From Rhyacichthys aspro (lineage: Eukaryota > Chordata > Actinopteri > Gobiiformes > Rhyacichthyidae), in the NCBI GenBank assembly GCA_036850595.1, contig CM072151.1:14981307-15045306 (forward strand): a DNA stretch of 64,000 bases, given 5' to 3'. The notes beneath the pieces were generated by a model. It worked only from the letters and a program-made list of their open reading frames with translations, did not search any database and was not told the origin of the DNA. Every line of letters begins with the position of its first letter. Positions within the stretch are counted from its first letter, which is position 1. The position numbers and the translations under genes are program-made. This document shows positions 52,440-64,000 of this stretch, piece after piece.

Positions 52440-53225
52440 GGTCCAGGCCAACTAGAGAGTCCCCCTGAGAGACAACACGAGCATCACAAACACACAAAGT
52501 ATACAACCATCACTTAGACAAACTGGTCAACAAAACACAGTCAGCTATCATAATGACAGGTTAGATACTAAAGATTATTGGTGCTAAGGACAAAAAATGG
52601 TGTTGCAACATCTATTACTTGGTAAACAAAAAGCCCATTGCTGCTGAAAAGCTTGTTGCATCTCAAACAGCCGTGAAAAACACTGCGAACCTGAGCCGAG
52701 TGTGTGTAGTGCGAGCTCATGCGCATGTGTAAAACCCCTCAGAAGATGCAAATGTTATCATCTCTGCCTGTAAATCATCACCCATAATTCCACATCAGCC
52801 CGAAGAGTCTATCCTCCACCAGGCAGCCACCCACACGCTCTTGCAGCAGCAGCAGCGGCTTCGAGAGAGGCAGAGAAAAACAGCGGCTCTGGCAGCTGAC
52901 TTCCACTACTGCTGCTATGCGTTCGCTCGTACAGATCATAGCCATTAATACTGCTACTGCTGCTGCACCAAACGCCCCCACACATACACACACCTAAGAC
53001 ACATCTACTCACCCAGCAGGGGAGAAGCAACAAGCCAGCAGCCCTCCTCCCTTGCTCTGCCACTCACTATTCTGCACTCAACTTTAGCAACATGTTAGCT
53101 TTTTGCTGAGCTGCCAATTCCCTGCATCTTTAGCATCCTAACTGTTACAGGAACTCATCAGGCTTTGACCAAGATTGCTTTCCTCAGCTCAGTACACCAC
53201 ATCCTGCTTTCTTCCTGGATCTTAC

Positions 53226-53407
53226 CCTGATGGTGGGCAGTGTGCATGCAGCTCTGGATGTCTGTGTCAGGCTGTGGGAGAGTCAGGAAAAGTCCTCCTC
53301 AGCTCCCTTGCAGCATCCTCAGTCCAGCCAGCTGCCAACTGAGCAGCAGTGCTCCTCTCAGGGCTGGCCCAATGGCCTGGGGGCTACGGGACAGCTCTGG
53401 TGCATGT
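53226..53407 (-). other. Candidate CBARP internal 5' UTR exon
   Basis: Bounded on the minus strand by an acceptor (GTTTCCCATCAG before 53407) and a donor (CATCAGG followed by GTAAG after 53226). It is GC-richer than its flanks and lies between the first coding exon and the candidate first exon. Splice signals are the only evidence. Confidence 0.4.
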
Positions 53408-54091
53408 CTGATGGGAAACAAAACGTTTAACTTCAGCATGCATAACAGTCATGAAGTGTGAAATGATGAGATGAGATATTGCATTATGAATATCACATGT
53501 CAAAGGAAAGAAGGAGCAAAACAGACCCAAGAGTCCACTTTTAGAGTTGCTTTATACTGAGGTACTGTAATGCCCAAGACTGTCGTATTGATTGGACTGA
53601 GCAGATGGTAACACACGGGAGTCCCAGCAGCATTGGCATACCCCGTCATGTTTACCACAATTTCTAGTTGCACTCTCAGTGGCTTAGTATTGAACCCATT
53701 ATGTGCTTAGTTAAAATTTCTTCCGATCAAACTGCCTTATTATTATGCTCATAGCGCTATAATAACCTGTTCCCCGTGAGAATGGTTGCGCAAAGAAACC
53801 CCTGTGTTTCTAACCGCTTACTGCATTTTCTCGGTGAAAATGAGCATAGACCCTACTGTGCATCTTAAAGCGACCAAATACCCTCGTGTGACGGGAAGCA
53901 CGCAGAAAAAAAAGTACAGTAAAAATGAGAAAGCTGTTTAAATCCGACGAGAGCTAAAATACGACTACAGATGACATTTCACAGACGCTTATTATTTTCT
54001 TAAGCCCGCGGACACCGACAGAGAAAAGGTAGAGCTCATACGCCTCATGCACGACTGGAGCTGGCTGCACAAACACAATGGTCCCACTTAC

Positions 54092-54190
54092 CTCCTCAGT
54101 CACCGGCCCGGTCCATGCAACGCCAACAACAGCACCCTCACTGGGAACACTTTAATGTGGATTTTAAGCCTAAAAGTATTTATGAATGAA
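54092..54190 (-). other. Candidate CBARP first (non-coding) exon
   Basis: A donor GTAAGT follows GGTGACTGAGGAG at 54092 on the minus strand, in a GC-rich stretch. An ATAAATA-like TATA element lies about 80-95 bases upstream, at about 54175-54188. The 5' end is not defined by sequence, so the upper coordinate is approximate. Confidence 0.35.
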
Positions 54191-55091
54191 TCCCCACTGC
54201 TTAAGACACGCCCACCACCCAGTCAGAGACGCGCCACGTGACGCAAGAGTGAGGTAAAGGATAAAGGCGAGTGATTGAAGGCTTCTTCAAACTTCCCGTG
54301 CACTGCCCACCTTGTCTACTAAATGACTGTTTCAATAGAAGTCAGTTATCTAGACTGGTTTTTAATAGCTTCACATGGCCGAGGGTAGACATCGCTCATT
54401 TGTATCACATTTTATTTAGTTTATAAGAAGCAAAAAAACAAAAAACAAAAAAAAAAAACAGTAAAATTGGATGTTTACATGGAGGTGAGCTGTAGTGAAG
54501 GTACTTACCAGTAAAGTAGAATATTTTTTCAGACAACTTTTTCCCTTTTTCCGAATGTAACCCCCAGACAGTCCAGTCTGCACAAATTCATGTTGTTTTG
54601 GCGCCATCTACTGTTTGCGAGAGCGGTTGCCGCTATGTGACAATACATAAACACCAATATTTACCATAGTTTGCAGAAACTGACTTTAGTAATGACACAC
54701 TTTGTGTTATGAGTGGCTGCTGATGGGGCCAGTGAGAACACACTTTTATAACAATTAACAAGGTTTCCAAATGTTCAAAGTTTCAAAAATAAAAAACCCC
54801 CAAACCAAACAACAATATTAATCTTACTGTGTGGTACAGAAGCTATTTACATGGATTTTATTTTGACAAGTGATAAAGTTACAGCAGTAGGCTACATGGT
54901 TCAGGCTCCTGCCTGCTTCTCCAAACTGGGAGAGTGCAGAATGTATGGAATAAATTATCTCTTTAAAGGTATTTTAAAGAACCAAAAAATACTGAACCAT
55001 TCCTTTGATAAGGCCAAATGTCCCATGTCAGTTTACCCAAAATAACTGTATATATATATTTATTTGTAGCTGAAGAGACTTTCAGTCAAAA

Positions 55092-55116
55092 ACCACATTG
55101 CCCATCATCCTTTGCG
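55092..55116 (+). promoter_or_regulatory. ZNF143/THAP11-type promoter motif upstream of ATP5F1D
   Basis: The blocks ACCACATTGCCCATCATCC and TTTGCG resemble the long ZNF143 (SBS) motif, ACTACA...CCCA...TTGCG. It is 123 bases before the start codon. A partial inverted copy (TTATGGGCAG) follows at about 55130. ZNF143-type sites are common in promoters of nuclear genes for mitochondrial proteins. Match made by eye. Confidence 0.45.
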
Positions 55117-55238
55117 CTGCCGTAAAGCCTTATGGGCAGGATACCAACGTCCTTGTCCTATCAAGCGCACACCGACTGCCTGAGTCTGCCTGAAAGGAGA
55201 GCTCTGTCATTGACTGTACTTGAATAAAACAGGTTAAA

Positions 55239-57833
55239 ATGTTGGCAGCCCGGTTCCTCCGCCGCTCTGTCCCGGTGCTCAGGCAGGTCCGGGCCTACGC
55301 TGAAGCCGCCACCGGGGCCCCGCAGATGTCCTTCACGTTCGCCTCTCCGACACAGGTAGCGAGCTAACATCCAGCCTTTACCCCAGGCTTGTTGGGCCCA
55401 AATCCTTAGCCGACTGGCTTATCGTTTGCAAGAAAAAACCTGCTTGTGATCTAATATATGTATTATTATCTACATTATCTTTATTAAAAAGTGCCTTTGA
55501 TGCTATAGCATCCGTGCTACGTGGACAAAAAGTGTTAGTATAGTTTAGATGAGGAGTTAGCCTTTAGCCGAATTAGCTGTCATTCAATGTCTTTGGGCAG
55601 CTTTGTCACAAGTTGTACTCTTGGGTGCATTTTACAGAGCTGTTCTGAAACATTTTCTTTTGTCTTTTAATGTAACTATTTTGCATGAACTGGAGCATGT
55701 TATGTAAGGTTTTTGTACATTGTGTGGCCTCTACACAGCCTGCTAGCACATCTAACCTTCAAGTGGAAGGCACCTTTTGCAATTATTTAAATCAAGTATT
55801 CATTTGTTACTTGTGTGTAATGTGCATTTATTGTCTCACACAAATGCAGTATGTAAACACTGAAATATCCTGGTACACTGATATCATGCTAAACTACACT
55901 TTAAAGGTACTCAATGTTCTTGTTACACAGAGGCTAAGATGTTTTTGCACTGACAACTTAGACTGACCCACATAAGGTTTCTCATGATATTGTGTCTATG
56001 TTTTCAGGTCTATTTCAATGCTGCCAGTGTGAAACAGGTCGATGTGCCCACTCTGACCGGTGCGTTTGGTATTCTCCCTGCACACGTCCCAACTCTGCAG
56101 GTCCTCAGGCCTGGTGTTGTCACAGTCTTCAGTGAGGATGGCTCCTCTGTCAAATACTTTGGTAAGCTTTTGCCGTCAGAGAAATATGATTTTCCTCTTC
56201 ATTAGATACATAAAATCTGGACCGCAAATGGGAGAAAATAAAATGCATTGTAAAAGCTCTGTTTTGTTCACAGTGAGCAGTGGGTCAGTGACAGTCAATG
56301 CTGATTCTTCAGTACAACTACTGGCTGAGGAGGCAGTTCCCTTGGATCAGTTGGATGTTGCAGTGAGTACAATGCCCACATCATTACAAGAACTGATTTC
56401 AGACTTTAAGCTACATATTGAAATAACCTTTAACCCTAAAAGTTATTTCAATATGTAGCTTACATGACTCATGACATATTAGGCCAATGCATATATAAAA
56501 AATAATTGATTTAGGCTGGGAATCATTTGCAAAATATTTATATTAACTGCTTTAAGATTTTTACTTATAGTTAATTTTTAATGACACTGTTATTTCTTCG
56601 TTTGGTGCATATTTATTGCTATTAATTGCTCCGGCTAATTTAGTTTCCTCATACATATCATTGAACATCTACAGAGTCATGAACTAATGCAGTCATTAAT
56701 TGGGTTGTTGTTATTCTAGTGTTGTTTAAAACAGTTTTAGTAGGTGCAGAGCATTAAGTAGTCTGTCAATTTATCCAACATGCCAACACTGTTATTCCTC
56801 AAGTTATTTTCTCTTTTAGTTGCAGTATTGCCTACGAGAACAAGTGTTAGAACGTTCCGTATAAAAAGGCATTGTATTGATTGAAATACTAGTGATCAAT
56901 AGCCTTAGGATTTAATGAGTTAGGGGTCACAGTGAAGGCAGCCTTTAAACTGAAAAAAACTGAAAAGGACTTTAAATATATATATAACAGGCTTTAGTTT
57001 TACTTTATGTTCAGTGTTAATAATAAAGATTCAACAACATGGTTTACATTACATTTATGATTAAGAGATTTTCAGCCTTTTTATTTTGAGGTTCCTCACT
57101 AGATGATTACAGACTCATCAATGCAGCTGCTGAACTCAAGTCCCGAGTCCATGTTTAAATGTCATTCTTATTAATGCAGTCCTGTGTTGTTATACACTCT
57201 CGTCTCTCTGTGACCTTGACTAGTGCCAGTGTCACTACCAAGTTGACTACCCACTAAATGAGTTATTTTTTCCCTTGTCGTCTTTGACTCGGCAGTAAAA
57301 ATGCACAGTCCCACACTGTTAATAAGGAGGGAAAGGTCAGTCACTGTTGAGTTATAGCAGATGTGTCAAATCCCCACTGGGAGACCTTTAACTTCCAGCT
57401 ATGTTTGGCATTTCTCGTTTCTAATCGCTCCTGTGACAAATGGAGCTTTCTGAGACAGTGGGGATTTTCTCCACTCGTCCTTCACCCCACTTTTAGCCTA
57501 TTCTTTCTCGCTTTGTTGTTGTTGTGACTTTTGCGTCAGTTATCCTCCAAGGGCTTTTCAGGTTGATTAGTCTGTTTCGAGCCCACGCCTCACTCCCTCT
57601 AAAGCCTTTTACCATTGGTCATGCCCTACTCCCAACACAAGAGTAAGAATTAAAATCCCAAAACAGTACATTGTGTCTTATTTGTCATTGTCACACATTC
57701 TCTTTCTTAGGCGGCCAAAGCCAACCTAGAGAAGGCCCAATCTGAACTGGCAGGTACATCTGATGAAGCAGCAAGAGCAGAAGTTCAGATCTGCATAGAG
57801 GCCAACGAGGCTATTGTCAAAGCTTTGGAGTAA
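55239..57833 (+). CDS. atp5f1d: ATP5F1D, mitochondrial F1 ATP synthase subunit delta (4 coding exons, 160 aa)
   Basis: Exons 55239-55355, 56008-56161, 56274-56362 and 57711-57833; total 483 bases, all GT-AG. Residues 1 to about 20 (MLAARFLRRSVPVLRQVRAY) form a basic, acid-free mitochondrial presequence. The N-terminal beta-sandwich follows, with QVDVPTLTGAFGILPAHVPT and then TLQVLRPGVV. VNADSSVQLLAEEAVPLDQL ends the sandwich. A C-terminal helical hairpin follows (AKANLEKAQSEL, ARAEVQI, IEANEAIVKALE). This subunit, the equivalent of bacterial epsilon, lies in the central stalk and couples c-ring rotation to ATP synthesis. Human ATP5F1D is about 168 aa, with a slightly longer presequence. It is divergent from CBARP, as in the human locus. 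Confidence 0.97.
56407..56462. repeat. Perfect 21-bp inverted repeat in ATP5F1D intron 3
   Basis: Arms TAAGCTACATATTGAAATAAC (56407-56427) and its exact reverse complement (56442-56462) flank a 14-base loop. It is probably a foldback remnant. It lies 45 bases after the exon 3 donor. Confidence 0.92.
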
Positions 57834-57840
57834 AACACTG

Positions 57841-57950
57841 GTATGACCATAACTTCATTAAGTGCAGTGTAATTTATTTTAGTAAAGCAATAATGGTCTC
57901 ACTTAAATTGTGATAATGTTTGAAATGATCATTTTTCTGTCTTGCTTCAG
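57841..57950 (+). other. Candidate 110-base intron in the ATP5F1D 3' UTR
   Basis: Seven bases after the stop codon comes CTG followed by GTATGA. A pyrimidine-rich acceptor, TTTTTCTGTCTTGCTTCAG, ends at 57950. The short distance from stop to junction would not trigger nonsense-mediated decay. It is supported by splice motifs only. Confidence 0.45.
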
Positions 57951-58032
57951 GTTGTTTCTGTTCTATCAGTGGAAATCAATAATTCCTGTTTCCATCTTCA
58001 GTTTATCAACGTTGCATTGTACAGTCACTAAA

Positions 58033-58038
58033 AATAAA
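58033..58038 (+). terminator. ATP5F1D poly(A) signal
   Basis: AATAAA lies about 200 bases after the stop codon and is followed within 40 bases by a TG-rich stretch (GATGTCTGTTGTAGTTGTTG). This is the usual arrangement of a cleavage site. Confidence 0.75.
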
Positions 58039-61000
58039 TTTATTTGGAATTACCTGATGTCTGTTGTAGTTGTTGTGCAACAGTAAATGTGTACATCAAA
58101 GTAAAACTTGAAAAAGTTTTACAGTAGGTGTGCATTTAATGTAGTTTGTCTTCTTTCCACTTGGTGGCAGTAGATGGCAAAGAATTAGGGAAGATTGGAG
58201 TAAATTTCCAGTTGAAGACTATATTGATTATACCTTCTCATGAACCAGTGCTTGATATATAATAAATATCAAAAGACTTGGATTTTCATAAAGGTTTACA
58301 CACAACAGTGTTGTATGTGTAGCTTAATCTCAGAAGTCCCGTTTGTTGTGGGTTTGAGTTATTTGGGACATGTCACTTCCTTTATTTAAATGTCTCTGCT
58401 CTTTCAGTTTTATGAGTAATGACCTCATGCCTGTGTTTGATGGAAACTGGGCCTTCTACACTTCATAACCACAGGTTTTAAGGATAACTGCAGGAGACAT
58501 TGACCTTACACATGTTCTGACCTGGAGCTCTGAGAGCAGAAACCACAACCAGTTTAATTTAAATGTCAAAGCTGTCTAAGGTTTTTAGAGAGTGGCGCGC
58601 TGTCGTAACATTAAGGCTCTAACCATACACATATGACTAATGATTATATTTATGGTCAAAATGCATCTCCAAATGGTGAATTTATTTGATATAGAGGTTT
58701 TGACTTTTGAAAGGAGGCAGTATAATTATCTTGATTAAAGCAAATAACTATATCCACTCTATAATTGGCAAATTACATATCCACAGTGCTTTGAAAACTC
58801 TACTCATTAACGTGAGGTGTAGACAGGCTTACCGTCTCTTCAGACCTGCATCTATTAATTTGAAAAACCTTTGTAAATCTTCACACATCCTCCTCTCTGT
58901 TCTTATCCCAGCCTGTCTGTCTCAATCGTCACAACCTTCTCCCAGCGATGCACAAACACTCATCACTGTAGCCTAAGGGCCTGCAGACACATGAGTGATT
59001 AACTCTTCTTTGGTACAGATTTATGATTGGGGGTGTTTTCTTTTCAAAAATCATATATTTTTGCACATGCACTCCTGTTCAAACCTGAGTACAAAGAGCT
59101 GATGGAGCGCTGCACACTGAGTCAGAGCACTTGAGGTGCTGTACAGTGATAGCCCTTACTCAGAAACCATCCTGGTATTTAGTGGTGAAGCCTGTGTTAA
59201 GTCACTGTCTAAATCTGATATTTACTTTATTTGACACTACATGCTTATAATAAATACAGTATGTGATTAAACGTTGGCCTGTCTCCATTCAACCTTTCTT
59301 ATAATAATCAAATCCTTGCCTATCTTTAGAGAATCTAGAGTCAATCACCAATGTAAAGTCTCTCTGTGAAGGTTATTTCAATCCCTAGACCTAATCTAGC
59401 CCCTGTTTTGAATCAATCAATCCTCAAATAATCTTCAATCAATTCTTTGTTATTCCCACTCAGTTCTGCTTCAAGGCAACTCTGAATCATTCCCTCTGAA
59501 AGCCAACCACAAGGCTATCCCCAGTCAAGCTCCAATCCATCCCCATTGAATCCTTTCTTGATCATAAACCCTTTTACCAAACAGATCCACACCCACTGCG
59601 GCAAAAGCAATGGCATTTCCTATTCATTTCAAACACTAGACATGTTGATGGTGGCACCAATGTTGTCACGAGTCAATATTTTACCGATGGACTGATCACA
59701 ATGAGTCAACGTATAATGAAATGAATCATAAAGCCTATGGGAAAAAATGAGGGTTTATTAATGTACTGACTGGTATTCCAGTGCGACACTTGCGGCAGTG
59801 GGACAGTGCTCTGTGTCTCATAAACGTCTCCTCTTCATTAAATCTTACAGCAGGCTGAGTCAGCGGGTTTACTGTGGAGTGACTTTAGCCTCATCAGACT
59901 TGAAACCCAGATGAGAGTCTCTTTAGTGGATACTCCAGCCCGAAACCCTCTCCATCTCTTTTGTATCCGTGCACTTATTAGCTTCGGAAAATGACAGGAC
60001 ACAATTCACATCAGCAGCCCCCATTGACATTCTCACTCAATGTTAATGATAATTCAAGCATCTGACAGCGTGAGAGAACTGCTAATTTATCAGCACAATT
60101 ACGGGGAAAAGTGTAATAGGTGAATGAATAATAGGGCGATTAGGCCTAAACGGGGGAGTGACAGATGCCATGTTTGAGGGAGTAATGTGAATTTTGCAAA
60201 GGTGCTGTGACTGGGCAGCATCCATTTATCAGTGTGTGATCTTGCAGTAACGTCTTGTTTTATAAGCTCGTGTCAGGTGAGAAAGCTGTTGGCACATTTG
60301 TGGGAAGTTATGAGGATTTTGAACTCCCTTGTGAGATTTAAAATTGAGCATAGTGTCCATGTGCAACATATATTTTCAAATATCTAATACATTTGTTGGA
60401 AGTGACTGTGTTTCTCACTGTGCTGTGTCTCTCCGTACAATTTTTCGCTAAAGTTGGTTCCAGCCAATCACAGACCTCAATGGGTGGCCATAACCAATCA
60501 GAAAATGAAATCTGGATCAAAAGGCGGGGTTTGTAGTGTGGGCACGGGTGAGTTAAAAGTCCATTACCAGATTTTTTTACTGTTGCATTTACTTTAATTG
60601 TATTGACAGTTTAATCACCTAACAGCTTACTTTAAGATAAATCATCTGTGAAAAAATGAGACCCTTAACTGGGGACCTAAACTATATTATTAATGATTTT
60701 AATTTTTGCCTAGCACAGCTCACTTCCTGTAAACAAAAAACGGTCCAATTGGCTGACACTGATGTAAACAACAAAGGACCAAGGAAATAAACCAAGGAAA
60801 TGGGTTATTTCGTTGCAAAATACGTGTTATTTTACAGCGAAACAGCTAAAAAACATAAAAATAGTAAACTATCTAAACCAAAGTAACTTTAAGACTGCAT
60901 ATTAAGCACTTAAATAGACAAATGAGTCGAAACATGGTATCAAAAAAAAGTCATAATTGTAATGTCTATTTGCGTCAATGCGAGGCCTTTTGGCTAGATG

Positions 61001-64000
61001 TGTGTTCTCCCTGCAACTCAGAGCTAGCATAGTGGACCATCTCTGTCTTAGCATAATACTTAGCCATGAAATAATTGAATCATTTATTCATCAGTTGTAT
61101 CAGTACCTGCCTGACATGAACCAGACTCTAGCTATTCAGCAGGAAAGTGCTTGGACCTATCAGTGTACAGAGGTTTTGACAGCATCATGTCATAAATTCT
61201 GCGTCTTTAATTTGTAACCTGTGCAAGGCAGTGAAAATGTGTTTTGTTTTTCGATGTAACCTGTACAGTCCTATCACCTGAAAAACAAAAACAAACAAAA
61301 AAATCATCATCATTATCATCTCTGGGGTAAATATTTTCTTTTGCAGATGGTAGTCCAATCCAGGATATTACCAGTGCCTGATGTGTGAAGGCAAATTAGA
61401 GACTTATGAAGGAGCAGTGAGGAAATGAAAGGTCTGGAAAATGTAAATGCTTCAAGGCAGCGATGAGCCAGTTCCCACTTTAGGGATGGCAATTTTCCAC
61501 ACGCCCAAAAGAGAAAAAAAATAAGCTAATCGTCTGCTGCATTACAGAATACGCCGCAGATTCATAACCGCTGTCACGGCAGCATTTGTGCTTTCTCGTA
61601 AAACCTGCATTTGCACCTGTGAGATATGGTCAAGCACTGCTAAGTGTGCATCAAGGGGGGTTCGGATTGAGCCTGTGCAGTAGCAGGCTAGAAGAGAGCC
61701 ATCCAGAGAGGAGAAGCTGATTGAAGTGCTGACCTTTTGGTGGTACTGTGTAAAGAGGGGGCCTGCAGACTCTCAGTCAGCTGTCAGATACTGCATCCAG
61801 CCTGCTAGTGGGAGTAGGGCCCTGACACCAGCCTCCCACCACCGTGCCCTGTTTGTGTCATCCATCCCTCCATTCTTACAGCCTTTCCATTCCACACAAC
61901 AACCCACCCACCCGCCCGTCCGCCGAACACACACACCGCACACATCCACAGAGGAAAACCAGGCGAATACTCCCCCAAACACACAAACAATTTGCAGCTT
62001 GTGCCAGCTAGGTAACATTTTCTACAAATAGCAGTGTGGGCATTTGGGAGAAAATTGCAAAGCCACAAACACAGGCTGCTGGAGGGGTGAGATAATCAGC
62101 TTTGTGGTAACAGCAAATGGCCCCTGAGTGGCAAGGCAAGGTAATCATTGCACTGAGTGTTTTTGTGGGAGAGGGGTAGAGTGCTTTCTGTCCTTATCTG
62201 TGTGTGTCTATGCATATTCACAGCGACACAAGCACAACGGAAAAAGAACATGTTGTTATAAGACGGACAGATATACTTGCACTACTCTAACTTTCAAAAA
62301 GTGATGAGGAAACGCGCTTCAATTGATTCACTATTTGTATATTTCAGATAGGCATTCATTTCCTAGAAGCAGCTCAGGTGAAGCACATTTACATAAGCCG
62401 TAAAAAAGTAAATAAAAACAAAAACCAAAAAAAAAAACAGCCTGCAGATCCGTTTTAAATCACGCTTGGAAGTTTTCCATATCCTCAGTCTGTTCTCAGT
62501 TTAGCAGCTCACTTTGATGAACAATTACACATCAAAGAAAAAAACATTCAGTCTTCCTTTTATTTGATATTCAAGTCTCTAATTACCAGATTAAGAGGTG
62601 TTTCTTAACAATGATTCAATGGCTGTCGACAAAAAAGAAGAACTCAAAGCAAAACAGAAATTACCCTTGACGGAAGACAAAAAGTATGACGTGAAACTGG
62701 CTTTGACCGGGGCAGATGTGTAAAATATCCACGAGGCTGACAATGGGGATTGTGGCTGTTTGGCATTCCTACCTGGGGTGTCACATTCTCAGTGCTGGGT
62801 TCAGAAGAGTGCATGATGTGGGTGGGACAAAAGCTGCGAATGAGCCAGTGTTTGTATTTGTATTAGACTCACGGATAATATAAAGTAGGGCCAGAACGAG
62901 GTAAAGGTAAAGCAAGGACATCCAATGAGGTGTTATATTTGCTAGGGCATGTTGACAGTATGTACAGATCTATGTTTAGGCGTAATGATGCATAATGTCA
63001 TTCTAGATGGATATCTATCTATCTACAGTGTCTATAAGATGAGGTCTGTGGTTGCTTAACATTTACTTTCTTGAACAAATATTGAGATACAAATATTATT
63101 TTACTTACATGTGAATCAAATTAACCTACACCAGAACCATTTTCATTTTCACTCTTATATGAAGCAACACTGTGTCAGCTTTTACCATATATTATACATT
63201 CTCAAAATAATGAAACTGAGTAGAGTCAAAGTAAAAAAAAAATAAATCAAATAAACACAACTTCTAACGACAAAATGTGTGACTAGTGATTTCTGATGCA
63301 ACTTTTCTGTAATACACTTTACCACACAACTAAATGTTTGGACTCTTAAAAAGCTGTGGGGTTCAAAATGGGATTTCAAAGTAGCAGCACAGCAAACAAA
63401 ATTAATTTCATAACATTCATACAGGTAGATATGTTAGGTATGTTTTCATATAAAACTTGAAATGGCACAGATCCATCTCGGTATAAAGGTGATACTTGGA
63501 AAGACAAACATTTTCTGGGCTGGTACTTTAAGAGAAGAGTTTGATTTTTTTTGTACTTCTTTTTAATTGTAAAGTCACTGCCCTTTTACTGCTTAATATT
63601 TCCACTCCAACTCTATCTTCAGAGTGGAAAGGATCATTTCTGACTTGATTCTGCTCATTTCTGACTGATTAATGACCCGAGTAGACAGCTGCTGAACCTG
63701 TTATCTGTGTAACAGTTCATGTACGTGTCATGCTACAGCCCACTCCCACCACACAGAGGGCCTCCTGAGGTGACAGCTGTCATCCAAAGCTAACAGTTGA
63801 ACCAGCTGAATGCCTCTAATCCTGGCACTCACCCTAAACTCTTCCCAAACAAGGGGACGAATGCAGCCACAGATGACGTCTGATTGCGCCACTGTCCCTT
63901 TGTAGCTCTTGAGGGTGATTACAATTTTTTCCTGTTTTAAAGATCACACACAGTGCTTTTTCCTTTGCTCTGTCCTCAGTTCAGATCAGCCAGTCCCATG
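58039..64000. other. Intergenic DNA downstream of ATP5F1D
   Basis: About 6 kb without a recognised gene. MIDN, the next human gene, is not seen. About 59277-59600 is strikingly poor in G on the plus strand and rich in AATC-like words. A splice-flanked open segment at 63833-63907 (minus) is discussed as a finding. Confidence 0.45.

Larger units (their letters stand above)
52440..55091. other. CBARP 5' non-coding region and CBARP/ATP5F1D divergent interval
   Basis: The first coding exon of CBARP appears to extend to an acceptor at 52464 (CTCTCAG). Candidate 5' UTR exons are listed separately. The stretch 53408-54091 and the interval 54191-55091 show no coding exon that I recognise. Confidence 0.45.

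Noticed and set aside
52809..53063. Open frame beginning MAEQGRRAAGLLLLPCW as an alternative CBARP N-terminus
   Set aside because: Its donor (GTGAGT) would join the first coding exon in a frame different from MSNEST, so at best it is an upstream reading frame.
54416..54607. Short minus-strand open frame starting MAPKQHEF with a GTAAGT donor
   Set aside because: No homology is recognised; the GGCGCCATCTACTG context looks like dispersed-repeat sequence and the frame cannot be linked to CBARP.

Overview
The window is nuclear DNA of a ray-finned (teleost) fish. The evidence is spliced vertebrate genes with GT-AG introns, AT-rich intergenic DNA, long (CA)n, (ACT)n and (AGT)n microsatellites, and dispersed-repeat fragments of a kind seen in teleosts. 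Four protein-coding genes can be rebuilt exon by exon, each with a continuous frame across all junctions. The RNF126 ubiquitin ligase (1705-5016, minus) has nine exons and 320 codons. The activin antagonist FSTL3 (13489-16129, minus) has five exons and 250 codons. The calcium-channel beta-subunit-associated regulator CBARP (coding 43284-52439, minus) has nine coding exons and 877 codons. The mitochondrial ATP synthase delta subunit ATP5F1D (55239-57833, plus) has four coding exons and 160 codons.

Layout. 1-1704 is RNF126 3' UTR and downstream DNA. 5017-13488 is a gap between RNF126 and FSTL3 with one exon-like segment (12896-12963) and a tight hairpin. 16130-40824 is a large gap with no gene that I recognise. 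It holds a very unusual 1.8 kb A-tract/T-tract array (26479-28292), a 20-bp satellite next to it, a MITE-like foldback element, a 129-bp CA run and a 78-bp near-perfect palindrome. 40825-54190 is CBARP with its probable 3' UTR and 5' non-coding exons, including a regular 62-bp minisatellite in intron 1. CBARP and ATP5F1D are transcribed divergently about 1 kb apart. 57834-64000 holds no recognised gene.

The genes do not form a pathway; they are linked by conserved synteny. All four have human orthologues on 19p13.3, as two adjacent pairs (RNF126-FSTL3 and CBARP-ATP5F1D) that lie several hundred kilobases apart in human. Here the pairs are joined across a repeat-rich 27 kb gap. No complete autonomous transposon, rRNA, tRNA, CRISPR array or viral gene was recognised. 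The best candidates for something undescribed are the A/T array, the palindrome, the 62-bp array and the orphan exon-like segment.
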